Origin: Beijerinckiaceae bacterium
Lineage (GTDB): Bacteria > Pseudomonadota > Alphaproteobacteria > Rhizobiales > Beijerinckiaceae
NCBI GenBank assembly: GCA_027531565.1
Contig: JAPZSB010000007.1
Span: 248,001-312,000 of the forward strand
DNA: 64,000 nucleotides
Direction of reading: 5' to 3'
Shown here: positions 25,606-33,933 of the stretch, in pieces
Numbering within the stretch: the first letter of the stretch is position 1
Layout of the letters: the number at the start of each line of letters is the position of its first letter
Made by a program: the position numbers and the translations under genes
Notes under the pieces: model-generated
What the model was told of the DNA's origin: nothing
What the model saw: the letters and a program-made list of their open reading frames with translations, nothing else
Database searches by the model: none

Positions 25606-27723
25606 TCACTCCCCGCCCTGCCGGTGCAACGCGGCATCCACCAGTTCGATCAGCCGCGGCGAACGGCGGATCTCGATCCGGCGGGCTGCATTCTCGACCA
25701 CCGAAATGCCCGGCATCGTCTGGCAGAAGCGGGCATCGAGGGGCGCGCCCGGCACATAGGCCTCGGCAGTTTCGAGCCATCGCGAGAAGTCCGAGAGATC
25801 CCAGGCGAAGCACGAGGCTCCCCGCGCACCGGTGACACGATCGGGCTCGCCATGCTGGTCGACGACTTCGAGCAGGAGCGGCGCACGGACTTCCAGCTTG
25901 AGATAGGCCAGGGCCGCCACCCAGCCCCGGCTGGTCAGCAGGAGCCCCTGATCGACATAGACGAAGGTTTCGACGCCGATCTGGCCGAGGATGGCCGGCA
26001 GCAGCGTGAGGGCCGCGCGCTCGTCATCGAGGAGATAGAGGGATGCCTTGACCCCGCGCTCCCGCGTCAGCTCGTTGACGAGGCGCAGGCTCTCGGAGCG
26101 GGTTTCGCGGCGGGCCGCGATGAAGACGATCGATTCCGGCGCTTCGGTCTCGAACAGGTGGCGGGACAGGGTCTCGAACAGGGCGCGCATGTTCGAGGCG
26201 CTCTGTGGAAGCACGATGACAAGCGCCGCCCGCGCCGGCTGAATGACCACCGGCGAGGGCGGCTGAAGCTCGCCCAGCCAGTCGCGATGCACGGCCCGCG
26301 CGAAAGCCGGGAAGAATCCTTCATGTTCCAGTGCCGGCCATTGCTGCAGCATCGGCGCGGAATCCTCGTCCGCATTGAAGCGGCGCATGACCCGCCCGTC
26401 CACCGGGTGCACCGAGCTGGTCCCTTCGGTGTAGATGACCTTCAGCAGGGCCGTGCCGATATCGGCCGTGGTCAGCGGCCCGTGCAGCACGGCACCGAAA
26501 CCGGCCCGCGCGACATAGAGGCCCCCATCGGGGAAGACGGAGGCGAGGTCCGGGCGCTCGCGGAAATAGGTGGTCTGGGCTTCCGATCGCAGGATGCAAT
26601 CGCCGATCTTCAGCGCGAAGCCGCGGGGCCGCCGCGTCGGGCAGATCGCCCAGCCCTCCACGAAGGCACCGAAACCCGGCAGGAGGACGACCTTGTCGAG
26701 GGCGGCCTCGGCGGCAATCCCCACGGCACGGGCATTGTTGGGCAGCCAGTTGCCATCGGAGGCGAGCAGGCCCCGCAGGGCGCCCATCGCGCCGCCGGAG
26801 ACGACATTGCGCACCGATTCGAGCTGGCCAAGCAGTTCCTCCGCCGACAGGGCGCGCAGGCCGGGGGCGGCACTCAGATGGAGATTGGTCCGCTCGTCGA
26901 CATAGAGATGGAAATCCCCCGAACCGGCCGAGGGCTTCCAATGGGTGAGGACGAACCCGATCACGCCGACATGGTCGGAGGGCAGGTCCGCGCGCTCGTA
27001 ATGCAGCATGGCCGTGGCGCCGGGGAAGCGCCGCTTGTCGACCACCACGAGCGGGAATTCAGCCCCGAGGTCGCGCCGCATCCAGCCGACAACCCACAGG
27101 GCGCCGGCGCCGGACGAATGGAACGCCTCGATCCGGCCGACTTTCAGGTCAGCCAGCGGAAAGAGTGGCCGCTCCGCCATGGCGCCGGCCCGCTCGGACA
27201 GGGCTTCGAGCCGGTCAAGCAGCCCGGCCGCCTCCGCGCTCGCGACATCCTCGCGGCTCAGCCGCGCGAGGCGCTGGTCAACCCAGAGGCGCTTGCAGGC
27301 GCCCACGGTGGGAAAAAGGCCGGAAAGATCGAAAACCGCCGGACGGCCGGCCACCCGGAGCATCATCGGCGCAAAATTGTCGTCCAGGGTCCGGATGGTG
27401 TCGAAGGCTTCCGGGCCGATGAGGAAGCCCGGTGTGCAGGGCGCCCTGAGGATGTCGACAATATCCTCGCGCCGGCGATCGACCGGAACCCGGGCGATCA
27501 GGCGGTCACCGGCGAGGAGTTCGACTTCGAGCGCCGCCTCCGGTGCAGCACAATCCAGCACCCAGCCTTCGATGCCCGCCTGTGGCGTTACCGAGTCAAG
27601 ATGTCCGAACAGACCTGCAGAGGGGCGATCGAAGATATCGCCCGTCAGCACAGTCCCGATATCCGGCGTCGAGGAAGAAGACGGCAGGTCCGCAGTCTTG
27701 CGCATCGCCTTTTTCATGGCCAC
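25606..27723 (-). CDS. Multi-module protein with a degenerate GT-A-like C-terminus
   Basis: 705 residues; GTG 27723 has AAGGA upstream, ATG 27717 is the alternative. The N-terminus holds the locus module (LFGHLDSVTPQAGIEGWVLD). Two further similar stretches follow: RIEAFHSSGAGALWVVGWMR near 195 and LPGFGAFVEGWAICPT near 345. Each is followed by strand-rich sequence. The C-terminal ~200 residues look like a nucleotide-sugar fold (AALVIVLPQSASNMRALFETL, TFVYVDQGLLLTSRGWVAAL), but the usual DxD is replaced by DQG. It may be a binding scaffold rather than an active transferase. It lies four bases before the GT4 gene and is probably co-transcribed. Confidence 0.72.
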   Translation of the reverse strand: MAMKKAMRKTADLPSSSSTPDIGTVLTGDIFDRPSAGLFGHLDSVTPQAGIEGWVLDCAAPEAALEVELLAGDRLIARVPVDRRREDIVDILRAPCTPGFLIGPEAFDTIRTLDDNFAPMMLRVAGRPAVFDLSGLFPTVGACKRLWVDQRLARLSREDVASAEAAGLLDRLEALSERAGAMAERPLFPLADLKVGRIEAFHSSGAGALWVVGWMRRDLGAEFPLVVVDKRRFPGATAMLHYERADLPSDHVGVIGFVLTHWKPSAGSGDFHLYVDERTNLHLSAAPGLRALSAEELLGQLESVRNVVSGGAMGALRGLLASDGNWLPNNARAVGIAAEAALDKVVLLPGFGAFVEGWAICPTRRPRGFALKIGDCILRSEAQTTYFRERPDLASVFPDGGLYVARAGFGAVLHGPLTTADIGTALLKVIYTEGTSSVHPVDGRVMRRFNADEDSAPMLQQWPALEHEGFFPAFARAVHRDWLGELQPPSPVVIQPARAALVIVLPQSASNMRALFETLSRHLFETEAPESIVFIAARRETRSESLRLVNELTRERGVKASLYLLDDERAALTLLPAILGQIGVETFVYVDQGLLLTSRGWVAALAYLKLEVRAPLLLEVVDQHGEPDRVTGARGASCFAWDLSDFSRWLETAEAYVPGAPLDARFCQTMPGISVVENAARRIEIRRSPRLIELVDAALHRQGGE

Positions 27724-27923
27724 TCAGTCCTTGCCGGATCACGCACTCGCTCTGCCCTCCCCCGGAAGGCAAGTCCACAAGGCGATGTCGCATATCGCCC
27801 GGCCCTATACAATTGGCCTGTGCGGAAAGATTTGCGCGTCGACACCGAAGGGCGGCCAGCCGGTGCCACGGCACCCTGATTCCGGCCTGGATCAGGCCCG
27901 GCGACCATCCCGATGGCTCCGGC

Positions 27924-28769
27924 TCAGGAATGCCGGTCCGGCACCGGCAGATACGCCGTCACGCCGAAAGCGGCGAAATCAGCCGTCACGGCATCGCTCC
28001 GCAGATCGGCCGCGAGATCGACCCGGGCATCGAGGACAATCACTGTCTGTTGCTGCAGCATGTAGCGATCATCCGCGGTCGGCGCCGTACCGGTCGAAAC
28101 ATGCGAGGTCTCGCGGATCCGGAACGGGCAGGGCTGGCGGGCCTGAAGCGCGAGAACCGGCCAGGGCGAGTTCAGCGCGGTGTTCTGGAGATCCGCCAGG
28201 ATTCCGGCCCGCTCGACCGGCCGGGAGGTGACCTTCACATCGCGGCGGGCATAGAGCGAGAACAGCCCCTCGAGATCGCTGACGGGATCCGCAAGCTGGG
28301 TCTTGCCATTGCCCTTCCGGACATGGAGCGTCCGCTCGAACACGCCCTGCTGGGCAAGCGTGCGGAGGAAATCATATTCGGGCTGGAGCAAGGTCCCGTG
28401 GGCGAGTTCCCATTTCAGCGAAGCGAGCCGCTCCGCCACCTCTTCCGGGGTTGCCTTCCGCCGGGGCGCGACCGGACCGGAGGAGCGGAACAGGGCCGGC
28501 TGCGCGAGGACGAGATCGCCCTCCTCCAGCTTCACGACGATCGCTTCCTGCCCGCCCCGGACCCGCGTGATCGGGAATTCGAACCCGTAATGGCCATCCC
28601 CCAACCCGGCGCTCATCAGATCCTTGCGGAAGGTCGAAACCTTGCCGGCTCCGATGCATTGCGCACCCTGGAAGGCAAGAACGACGCGACCCTTCAGCTC
28701 GATCTCGGACGAATAAAGCCAACCTGCCACGGCCTCCTCGGCAACGACTTCCAATGCACCTTTGATCAT
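27924..28769 (-). CDS. Module-bearing protein, paralogue of the gene at 23401
   Basis: 281 residues from ATG 28769, preceded by GGGGAAG. The module spans ~1-75 (GALEVVAEEAVAGWLYSSEI, VSTFRKDLMSAGLGDGHYGF). A middle helical region (LASLKWELAHGTLLQPEYDFL) matches the 23401 protein in position and pattern, and a beta-rich C-terminus follows (QQQTVIVLDARVDL). No known domain, signal peptide or membrane segment is seen. It is the first gene of the minus-strand group. A TTGTGCGaCGCACAA palindrome lies 85 bases upstream, so expression may be controlled there. Confidence 0.72.
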   Translation of the reverse strand: MIKGALEVVAEEAVAGWLYSSEIELKGRVVLAFQGAQCIGAGKVSTFRKDLMSAGLGDGHYGFEFPITRVRGGQEAIVVKLEEGDLVLAQPALFRSSGPVAPRRKATPEEVAERLASLKWELAHGTLLQPEYDFLRTLAQQGVFERTLHVRKGNGKTQLADPVSDLEGLFSLYARRDVKVTSRPVERAGILADLQNTALNSPWPVLALQARQPCPFRIRETSHVSTGTAPTADDRYMLQQQTVIVLDARVDLAADLRSDAVTADFAAFGVTAYLPVPDRHS

Positions 28770-29111
28770 AACTAAACTTCCCCGCTGTGTTCGGCGCCCC
28801 TGGACAGCCGAAAACATTCCTGACTGCTAAACAAATGATCTCTCAGCTTCATTTTGTGCGACGCACAATCTTCCGTCTAGCCTCGATTTGCGACTTTTGC
28901 ATCACAAGTGCTGCCAATCGAAAGCAACATTCCACAGCAAGCAATCGGGATGCCAGACGGAGCGGCAGCCGGCATTCGGGCTGCGCCTTGCACGCGCCGC
29001 CCCGAAATCCGGTTGGCGGCCGGATGTTTCGCTGGGAAGGTGATCGTGCATGTCGACACGCGGACCCGGCTGGCTGGTTTCGCGTGCCGTGCATTCCGGC
29101 AGAAACGCGCC
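28770..29111. other. Intergenic region upstream of the minus-strand glycan group
   Basis: A 342-base gap with an AT-richer part near 28770-28920. It contains a 15-base palindrome at 28854-28868 that is well placed for the promoter of the gene at 27924. The remainder, to 29111, shows nothing I can support. Confidence 0.5.
28854..28868. promoter_or_regulatory. TTGTGCGaCGCACAA palindrome
   Basis: Perfect 7-base arms around a central A, containing the TGC-N3-GCA core seen upstream of the exporter. It lies 85-99 bases before the ATG of the minus-strand gene at 28769. Confidence 0.45.
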
Positions 29112-29429
29112 TCAGTTCCGGCGGCGGATGGTAGCCAGCTGGACAGCCCGCTGTGGCAGGCCCGGCCGGGGGCCGGCATCGCCCTCAGGGTCTGCTTCGC
29201 GCGGCAGCAGCATGATGGCGCCGCCCATGGCCACGGAGGCGAAGGTCACGATGCTGCCCATGGCAAGCAGGGAGACCGGCACGAGCCAGTCGCCGGAGGT
29301 GGCGAGCATGGTGCCGATCCGGGCGACATCGAGCACGAGGATTCCGATCACGAAACCGATCCCCAGCAGGCCTCCGGCAAGGCCGTTGACAGCGAGAAGA
29401 CGAAACAGGGCGTGCCGGTCCGGTTGCAT
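29112..29429 (-). CDS. Small two-helix membrane protein
   Basis: 105 residues from ATG 29429, which follows GAGGGGATCC; a frame reaching further upstream runs through the tRNA-Gln gene and is ignored. Two hydrophobic helices (LLAVNGLAGGLLGIGFVIGILVL and VPVSLLAMGSIVTFASVAMGG pattern, ~12-36 and ~50-72) are followed by a charged tail with acidic and arginine residues. It is probably inner-membrane. Similar small two-helix proteins of unknown role occur in Hyphomicrobiales, but I do not recognise a named family. It sits just downstream of the tRNA-Gln gene on the same strand. Confidence 0.6.
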   Translation of the reverse strand: MQPDRHALFRLLAVNGLAGGLLGIGFVIGILVLDVARIGTMLATSGDWLVPVSLLAMGSIVTFASVAMGGAIMLLPREADPEGDAGPRPGLPQRAVQLATIRRRN

Positions 29430-29565
29430 GGATCCCCTCATGGCCATTCCCGGACAGGAAACAGCAGGCAGCGGCGCGCTGCAAGGGATGTCAGGAGCGA
29501 AAGCATGCCGATCAGGTGCGGCGGTCCGGGCTCGAAGGGGTTCGGGATCATTGTCTGACAGGGTT

Positions 29566-29640
29566 TGGCTGGGGCGCCAGGATTCGAACCTGGGCATGGC
29601 GGAATCAAAATCCACTGCCTTACCGCTTGGCTACGCCCCA
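29566..29640 (-). tRNA. tRNA-Gln (TTG)
   Basis: The minus strand reads TGGGGCGTAGCC... and folds into a full cloverleaf. The anticodon loop TTTTGAT gives anticodon TTG. The T-arm is AGGTTCGAATCCT. The acceptor stem TGGGGCG pairs with CGCCCCA, followed by discriminator G and an encoded CCA (29568-29566). Confidence 0.95.
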
Positions 29641-29845
29641 AAACCTGAGGCGTTCCGTTTAGCCGCTTCGTTCCCCGTCAGCAACAGCCGATTTGCCGGG
29701 CGGGGGCGCCCTTCTTGCCGCAAGGGCCGTCGGGCGGCGGGAAAATTGCGGTCGGGCAAAATTTCCTGGCCCGCTTCCGTTTTTCCCGCAATGCACCCTT
29801 GCCCTGCCGGCGAGAGAGTTCTATACGGGCGCCTCCGCTGGTCTT

Positions 29846-29922
29846 CGGAGTGTAGCGCAGCCTGGTAGCGCACCTCGTTCGGGACGAGGGGGTCGCAGGT
29901 TCGAATCCTGCCACTCCGACCA
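29846..29922 (+). tRNA. tRNA-Pro (CGG)
   Basis: CGGAGTGTAGCGCAGCC starts the acceptor and D-arm, with the Pro-type CGGAG/CTCCG stem. The anticodon loop TTCGGGA gives anticodon CGG, and the T-arm is AGGTTCGAATCCT. The CCA end is encoded at 29920-29922. It stands alone between the tRNA-Gln and the epimerase gene. Confidence 0.95.
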
Positions 29923-29994
29923 GCCGGTTTCCCGTTTCCCGCATCATCCGCCAGCGTTCCGGCCGCCAAAGCGGTCCGGCGGACCGTGTCGACC

Positions 29995-31176
29995 TCACGC
30001 GCCGTAATAGCGGCGGGCCTCCTGCGCCACGAGGAAGACCTGGAAGAGGCCGCTGGCCGGCACCGTGTCGATCGAGACATCGCCCGAGGCATTGAACTTC
30101 TCGTACCAGCCGCCCCGGAACGGGCCGGACAGGTAGGTCGAGATCAGGGCTTCGATCAGAGGATCGGCCGCTTCGTCGGCCCGGTCGATCCCGGCCTCGG
30201 CCTGCGCGAGCCATGCCCGGATCAGCGCCGATTGCGAGGCGAGGCTGCGGATGCCGGACACGACTTCCTGGCTGGTATTGATCGCATCGATCAGGAAGCC
30301 ATGCCCCGGCTCGGCCGCGCGGAGGGCCGCACCGAGGAAATGCGTCGCCAGCGGCGAGGCTGGCTGGCCATAGAGGCGCTCGTAGCGCCGGATGATCGCG
30401 GTCCATTCCGCCATCTGCGCCGGCACGACGATCGACGCGTCCTTCTCGTCGCGGATCGGCCGCCAGGCATGGTCATAGGTCTCGGGCAGCAGGCCGGTTG
30501 TCTTGTCCAGCAGCACCCGTTCAAGCTGGCGGCGATAGCGGGTTGCCCGCAGGGCCGCCTCGGGATGGCTGAGATGCTCCACCGCGCCCAGAAGCGCGGT
30601 CAGCATGGCCAGGGTGGTCGCCTGCTGGCGGTGATCCCCATCCGGCAGGCTGTCCCGCAGATCTCCGGCGGCATCGGTCAGCGCCGTTTCGACAAAGCCC
30701 ATCACCATGTCGAGCAGCGCCCGGATCTTCGCATCCCCGGTCGCGCGGGCAAGAGCGGTCAGCGCCATGATCGCATAGGCATGATCGATCGTATCGCGCT
30801 GAGGATCGGCAACGGAGCCATCCGGCGCCAGCATGTGGACGAAGCCGGGCTGCCCATCCGGCGCCCAGGCCTTCTCGATCATGCGTTCAAGGCCGCGGCA
30901 GGCGAGCCGGATGCCATCACCCCAGCCGAGCTGCCAGGCCTGCGTGCAGACATAGATCTGCTGCCATTGCACCGCCGTGCTGCGCAGGACCAGCGTGTCC
31001 GGCGTGCCGTCGAAGAAGAAGGCCTCGTGAAATCCGCCGCGCTTCGCATCCCAGCCCTTCTCGAACCAGAAGGGCAGCGCGTCGCGCTTCAGCCAGGTCA
31101 CCAGTTGCTCGCTCGCGGCTGAGGGCAGGCGCCCCGGTCCTGCCTTGCGTTGAGCCATGCCCGTCGCTGCGGTCAT
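29995..31176 (-). CDS. AGE-family epimerase/isomerase
   Basis: 393 residues of the N-acylglucosamine-2-epimerase/mannose isomerase fold, an alpha6/alpha6 barrel. Repeated helices include ALPFWFEKGWDAKRGGFHEAF, VQWQQIYVCTQAWQLGWGDG and IDHAYAIMALTAL. The C-terminal family box is WYEKFNASGDVSID with TVPASGLFQVF, containing the Asp and His-region residues typical of sugar aldose-ketose isomerases. Members act on mannose, glucosamine derivatives or cellobiose; substrate is not deducible. It follows the tRNA-Pro gene on the opposite strand. Confidence 0.9.
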   Translation of the reverse strand: MTAATGMAQRKAGPGRLPSAASEQLVTWLKRDALPFWFEKGWDAKRGGFHEAFFFDGTPDTLVLRSTAVQWQQIYVCTQAWQLGWGDGIRLACRGLERMIEKAWAPDGQPGFVHMLAPDGSVADPQRDTIDHAYAIMALTALARATGDAKIRALLDMVMGFVETALTDAAGDLRDSLPDGDHRQQATTLAMLTALLGAVEHLSHPEAALRATRYRRQLERVLLDKTTGLLPETYDHAWRPIRDEKDASIVVPAQMAEWTAIIRRYERLYGQPASPLATHFLGAALRAAEPGHGFLIDAINTSQEVVSGIRSLASQSALIRAWLAQAEAGIDRADEAADPLIEALISTYLSGPFRGGWYEKFNASGDVSIDTVPASGLFQVFLVAQEARRYYGA

Positions 31177-31350
31177 GGAGCACCCCTTGTTTCATCCAGA
31201 GGCGATTCGTTTACCATGCCGTTCGTCCATTTTTGGTTACGATCCATCCCCTTTCCATCAGGATCTTGACCGGATCCGTTGTCACGATTCCGGCGAAGCG
31301 CTAAGAGCCTGCGCAACCTGTTCCGCGAGACAAGGGCCTCCGCCAGCGCC

Positions 31351-32241
31351 ATGATCGATCCGCCCCTGCCCCACGCCGCTCCGGTCCGGCTCGCGGCGCC
31401 CTGGCCGGCTTTGCCCGACGCGGGGCCGCTGATCATGGGCATCGTGAATGTGACGCCGGATTCCTTCTCGGATGGCGGGCAGTTCGGCACGCATGCCGAG
31501 GCGATCGCGCAGGCGCGCCGGCTGGCTGCCGAGGGGGCGGACATTCTCGACATAGGCGGCGAATCAACGCGGCCCGGCGCGGGTGCTGTCGGGCTGGAGG
31601 AAGAGATTTCCCGCGTCGTCCCGGTCATCCGCACGCTGGCGGCAGAACCGGGCCTGCCGGTGATTTCCATCGACAGCTACAAGGCCGGGACGACCCGCGA
31701 GGCGCTGGCGGCCGGCGCGCGGATCGCCAATGATGTCTGGGGCCTCCAGCGCGAGCCGGCCCTGGCGGATGTGGCGCAGGCCGCCGGCGCGGGCCTCTGC
31801 CTGATGCATAACCGCGACGTGAAGGATCCTGCCCTCGACATTGTCGAGGACATGAAGGGCTTCTTCGCACGGTCGCTCGCCATCGCGACGCGTGCCGGCA
31901 TTCCGGCGGACAGGATCGTGCTCGATCCGGGAATCGGCTTCGGCAAGACGCTGGAACAGAATCTCGCGGCCATCCGGGGAATCCCGGCGATCAAGGCGGA
32001 ATTCGGCCATGCCGTGCTGCTCGGCGTCTCCCGGAAATCCTTCCTCGGCCTGCTGACCGACCGCCCGGTGACGGAACGCCTGCCGGGCACGCTGGCGGCC
32101 GGCCTCTATGGCCTCCTCGCCGGCGCGGATATCCTCCGCGTCCATGACGTGGCCCCGCACCGGGATGCCGTGCGGGTGCTGGCGGCCCTGGCGCAGGGGC
32201 CTGCCACGCACTTTTCCTCTCTCGCCACGCCAAGGAGCTGA
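31351..32241 (+). CDS. folP: Dihydropteroate synthase
   Basis: 296 residues from ATG 31351; a TTG start 24 codons upstream is possible but adds atypical sequence. It condenses 6-hydroxymethyl-7,8-dihydropterin diphosphate with p-aminobenzoate in folate synthesis. Signatures: MGIVNVTPDSFSDGG (pterin and loop 1), DIGGESTRPGAG (loop 2), ISIDSYKAGTTREAL, DVWGLQ, LMHNRD, DPGIGFGKTLEQN and GVSRKSFLGLL with the active-site Lys/Ser-Arg-Lys region. This is the first gene of a folP-folB-folK operon; three bases separate its stop from the folB start. Confidence 0.96.
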   Translation: MIDPPLPHAAPVRLAAPWPALPDAGPLIMGIVNVTPDSFSDGGQFGTHAEAIAQARRLAAEGADILDIGGESTRPGAGAVGLEEEISRVVPVIRTLAAEPGLPVISIDSYKAGTTREALAAGARIANDVWGLQREPALADVAQAAGAGLCLMHNRDVKDPALDIVEDMKGFFARSLAIATRAGIPADRIVLDPGIGFGKTLEQNLAAIRGIPAIKAEFGHAVLLGVSRKSFLGLLTDRPVTERLPGTLAAGLYGLLAGADILRVHDVAPHRDAVRVLAALAQGPATHFSSLATPRS

Positions 32242-32243
32242 GC

Positions 32244-32630
32244 ATGGCCACCGGTCTCATCAGGGGCGATGTCATCCGCCTCAGCCGTATCGGCATTTTC
32301 GCCTATCACGGCGTGTATGAGGAAGAGGGGCGGCTCGGCCAGCGCTTCTACCTGACGCTCGAACTCGGGCTCGATCTCGGCCCGGCCGGGCGCAGCGATG
32401 ACCTCAACCAGACCGTGTCCTATGCCGATATCGCGACGCGCGTGCAGGAGATCGCGGTCAGCCAGCGCTTCCAGATCATCGAGGCGCTTGCCGAAGCGAT
32501 TGCCGGCGACCTGCTGGCCAATTTTCCACGGCTGCGGGAAGTGGCGGTAACGGTCGAGAAGCCGCATGCGGCGGTCATGGCGATCCTCGAGACGCTGTCG
32601 GTCACGATCCATCGCGTCCGGGGCGCCTGA
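32244..32630 (+). CDS. folB: Dihydroneopterin aldolase
   Basis: 128 residues, the usual size. Start preceded by AAGGAG. It converts dihydroneopterin to 6-hydroxymethyl-dihydropterin and glycolaldehyde. Visible elements are GIFAYHGVYEEEGRLGQRF (glycine-tyrosine-His core), DLNQTVSYADIA, FQIIEALAEAIA and VEKPHA with the conserved Lys. Central operon gene; the folK start follows one base after its stop. Confidence 0.96.
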   Translation: MATGLIRGDVIRLSRIGIFAYHGVYEEEGRLGQRFYLTLELGLDLGPAGRSDDLNQTVSYADIATRVQEIAVSQRFQIIEALAEAIAGDLLANFPRLREVAVTVEKPHAAVMAILETLSVTIHRVRGA

Positions 32631-32631
32631 C

Positions 32632-33153
32632 ATGGTGGTGACTGAATTGGCGCAAGGCGCCCCCCGCGCGATCGCCTTTCTCGCCCTGGGCAGCAATCTC
32701 GGCGACAAGGTCGGGCATCTGCGTCAGGCCGCGACGGCGATCGGGCAGCTTCCGGAGACGCGGATCCTGGCCCGGTCCTCGATCTATCGCACGCCGCCTT
32801 GGGGCAAGACCGACCAGGACTGGTTCGCCAATGCGGCGCTGAGCGTGGAAACGGCGCTGGCACCGGAGGCGCTGCTGGAGGCGGTGCTGGAGATCGAGCG
32901 CCGGCTCGGCCGTGTCCGGCGCGAGCGCTGGGGCCCGCGGATCATCGATATCGATGTGCTGACGCATGGCGATGCGGTGCGGACCACCGACAGCCTGACC
33001 CTGCCCCACCCGGCCCTGACCGAGCGGGCCTTTGTTCTGGTGCCCCTGAACGAAATCGCCCCGGACCTGGTGATCCGGGGCAAGCGTGTCCGGCAATGGC
33101 TCGGCGGGCTGGACGCCACCGGCATCACGCCGATGGTGCCGCTGGCCGCCTGA
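32632..33153 (+). CDS. folK: 6-hydroxymethyl-7,8-dihydropterin pyrophosphokinase
   Basis: 173 residues from ATG 32632, one base after the folB stop. It transfers diphosphate from ATP to the pterin, giving the FolP substrate. Signatures: FLALGSNLGDKVGHLRQA, SSIYRTPPWGKTDQDWFANAAL and the RWGPRIIDIDVLTHG block with the DxD metal ligands, plus LPHPALTERAFVLVPL. Length is normal. The three fol genes cover consecutive late steps of folate biosynthesis. Confidence 0.96.
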   Translation: MVVTELAQGAPRAIAFLALGSNLGDKVGHLRQAATAIGQLPETRILARSSIYRTPPWGKTDQDWFANAALSVETALAPEALLEAVLEIERRLGRVRRERWGPRIIDIDVLTHGDAVRTTDSLTLPHPALTERAFVLVPLNEIAPDLVIRGKRVRQWLGGLDATGITPMVPLAA

Positions 33154-33180
33154 GACAGCCTCAGCCGTTGCGCCGGTTCC

Positions 33181-33759
33181 TCAACCCTGGCGCCAGGTGC
33201 GGACCGCCCACCAGCTCGCCGGCAACAGGGCAGCACCGAGGCCGACCTTCAGCAGCGTGGCATAGCCGAACGGCGCGACGCCCTTGGCGAAGGCGAGTTC
33301 CGGACCGATCAGCGTGGCGAGCCAGGCATAGCCGGGAACGAAGTTGATCACATGGCCCAGCGCGAGCACGGCCAGAGCCCCGACAACCGAATGCGTGTAG
33401 CCCCGCTCGGCGAGATAGCCGGTGGCGATGGCGGCGAGCAGGAAGCCGACGAGATAGCCGCCGGTCGGGCCCATCATGTAGGCAAGGCCGGCACCCGAGG
33501 CGAAGACCGGCAGGCCGAGTGCACCTTCCGCAAGATAGGCGAGGATGGTCAGGCCACCCAGTTTCCAGCCATAGGCGGCGCCGATCATCATCACGACCAG
33601 CGATTGCATCGTCATCGGCACAGGGTAGAACGGAATCTGGATCTTCGCCGAAAGGGCGAGCAGCATCGTGCCGACCAGCACGAGCATCCCGTCGCGCAGG
33701 ATATTGCGCTCGCGGGAACCGAGGGCCTGCTGGATCAGGGTTGCGGTGGCAACACGCAT
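33181..33759 (-). CDS. bioY: Biotin transporter S-component (BioY family)
   Basis: 192 residues from ATG 33759 with a strong AAGGAGAT ribosome site; a longer frame from further upstream crosses the opposite gene and is rejected. It has six hydrophobic helices and the family motifs VPMTMQSLVVMMIGAAYGWKLG, GLPVFASGAGLAYMMGPTGGYLVGF and YTHSVVGALAVLALGHVINF. It binds biotin, with or without an ECF ATPase module. No bioM/bioN is adjacent, so it may act alone or borrow one. Its 3' end is convergent with folK. Confidence 0.9.
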   Translation of the reverse strand: MRVATATLIQQALGSRERNILRDGMLVLVGTMLLALSAKIQIPFYPVPMTMQSLVVMMIGAAYGWKLGGLTILAYLAEGALGLPVFASGAGLAYMMGPTGGYLVGFLLAAIATGYLAERGYTHSVVGALAVLALGHVINFVPGYAWLATLIGPELAFAKGVAPFGYATLLKVGLGAALLPASWWAVRTWRQG

Positions 33760-33933
33760 AAAGAATCTCCTTGTCGACCTGAATGACGCCGCCGCACCGG
33801 GTTTGCGGAACTGGCGGGCACCACGCCTCCGTCGGGAAACGGGCTCCCGGCGGAAACAGGCTGCCGTCGGCTTCACGATTCCCAACGCGGCTTCCCTCGT
33901 ATAAGCAACTCCGGGCCAAAGGTAAAATGCACC

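Noticed and set aside
28849-29094. Minus-strand frame in the gap before the small membrane protein
   Set aside because: Arg/Pro-rich translation with no motif or start signal; treated as noncoding.
29566-29922. Attachment site or integrated element at the tRNA pair
   Set aside because: Both tRNA genes are intact and no integrase, tRNA fragment repeat or mobile gene is nearby.
33760-33933. Possible BioR-type operator upstream of bioY
   Set aside because: I looked for a TTATnnATAA palindrome and found only a weak GTATAA half, not enough to claim.
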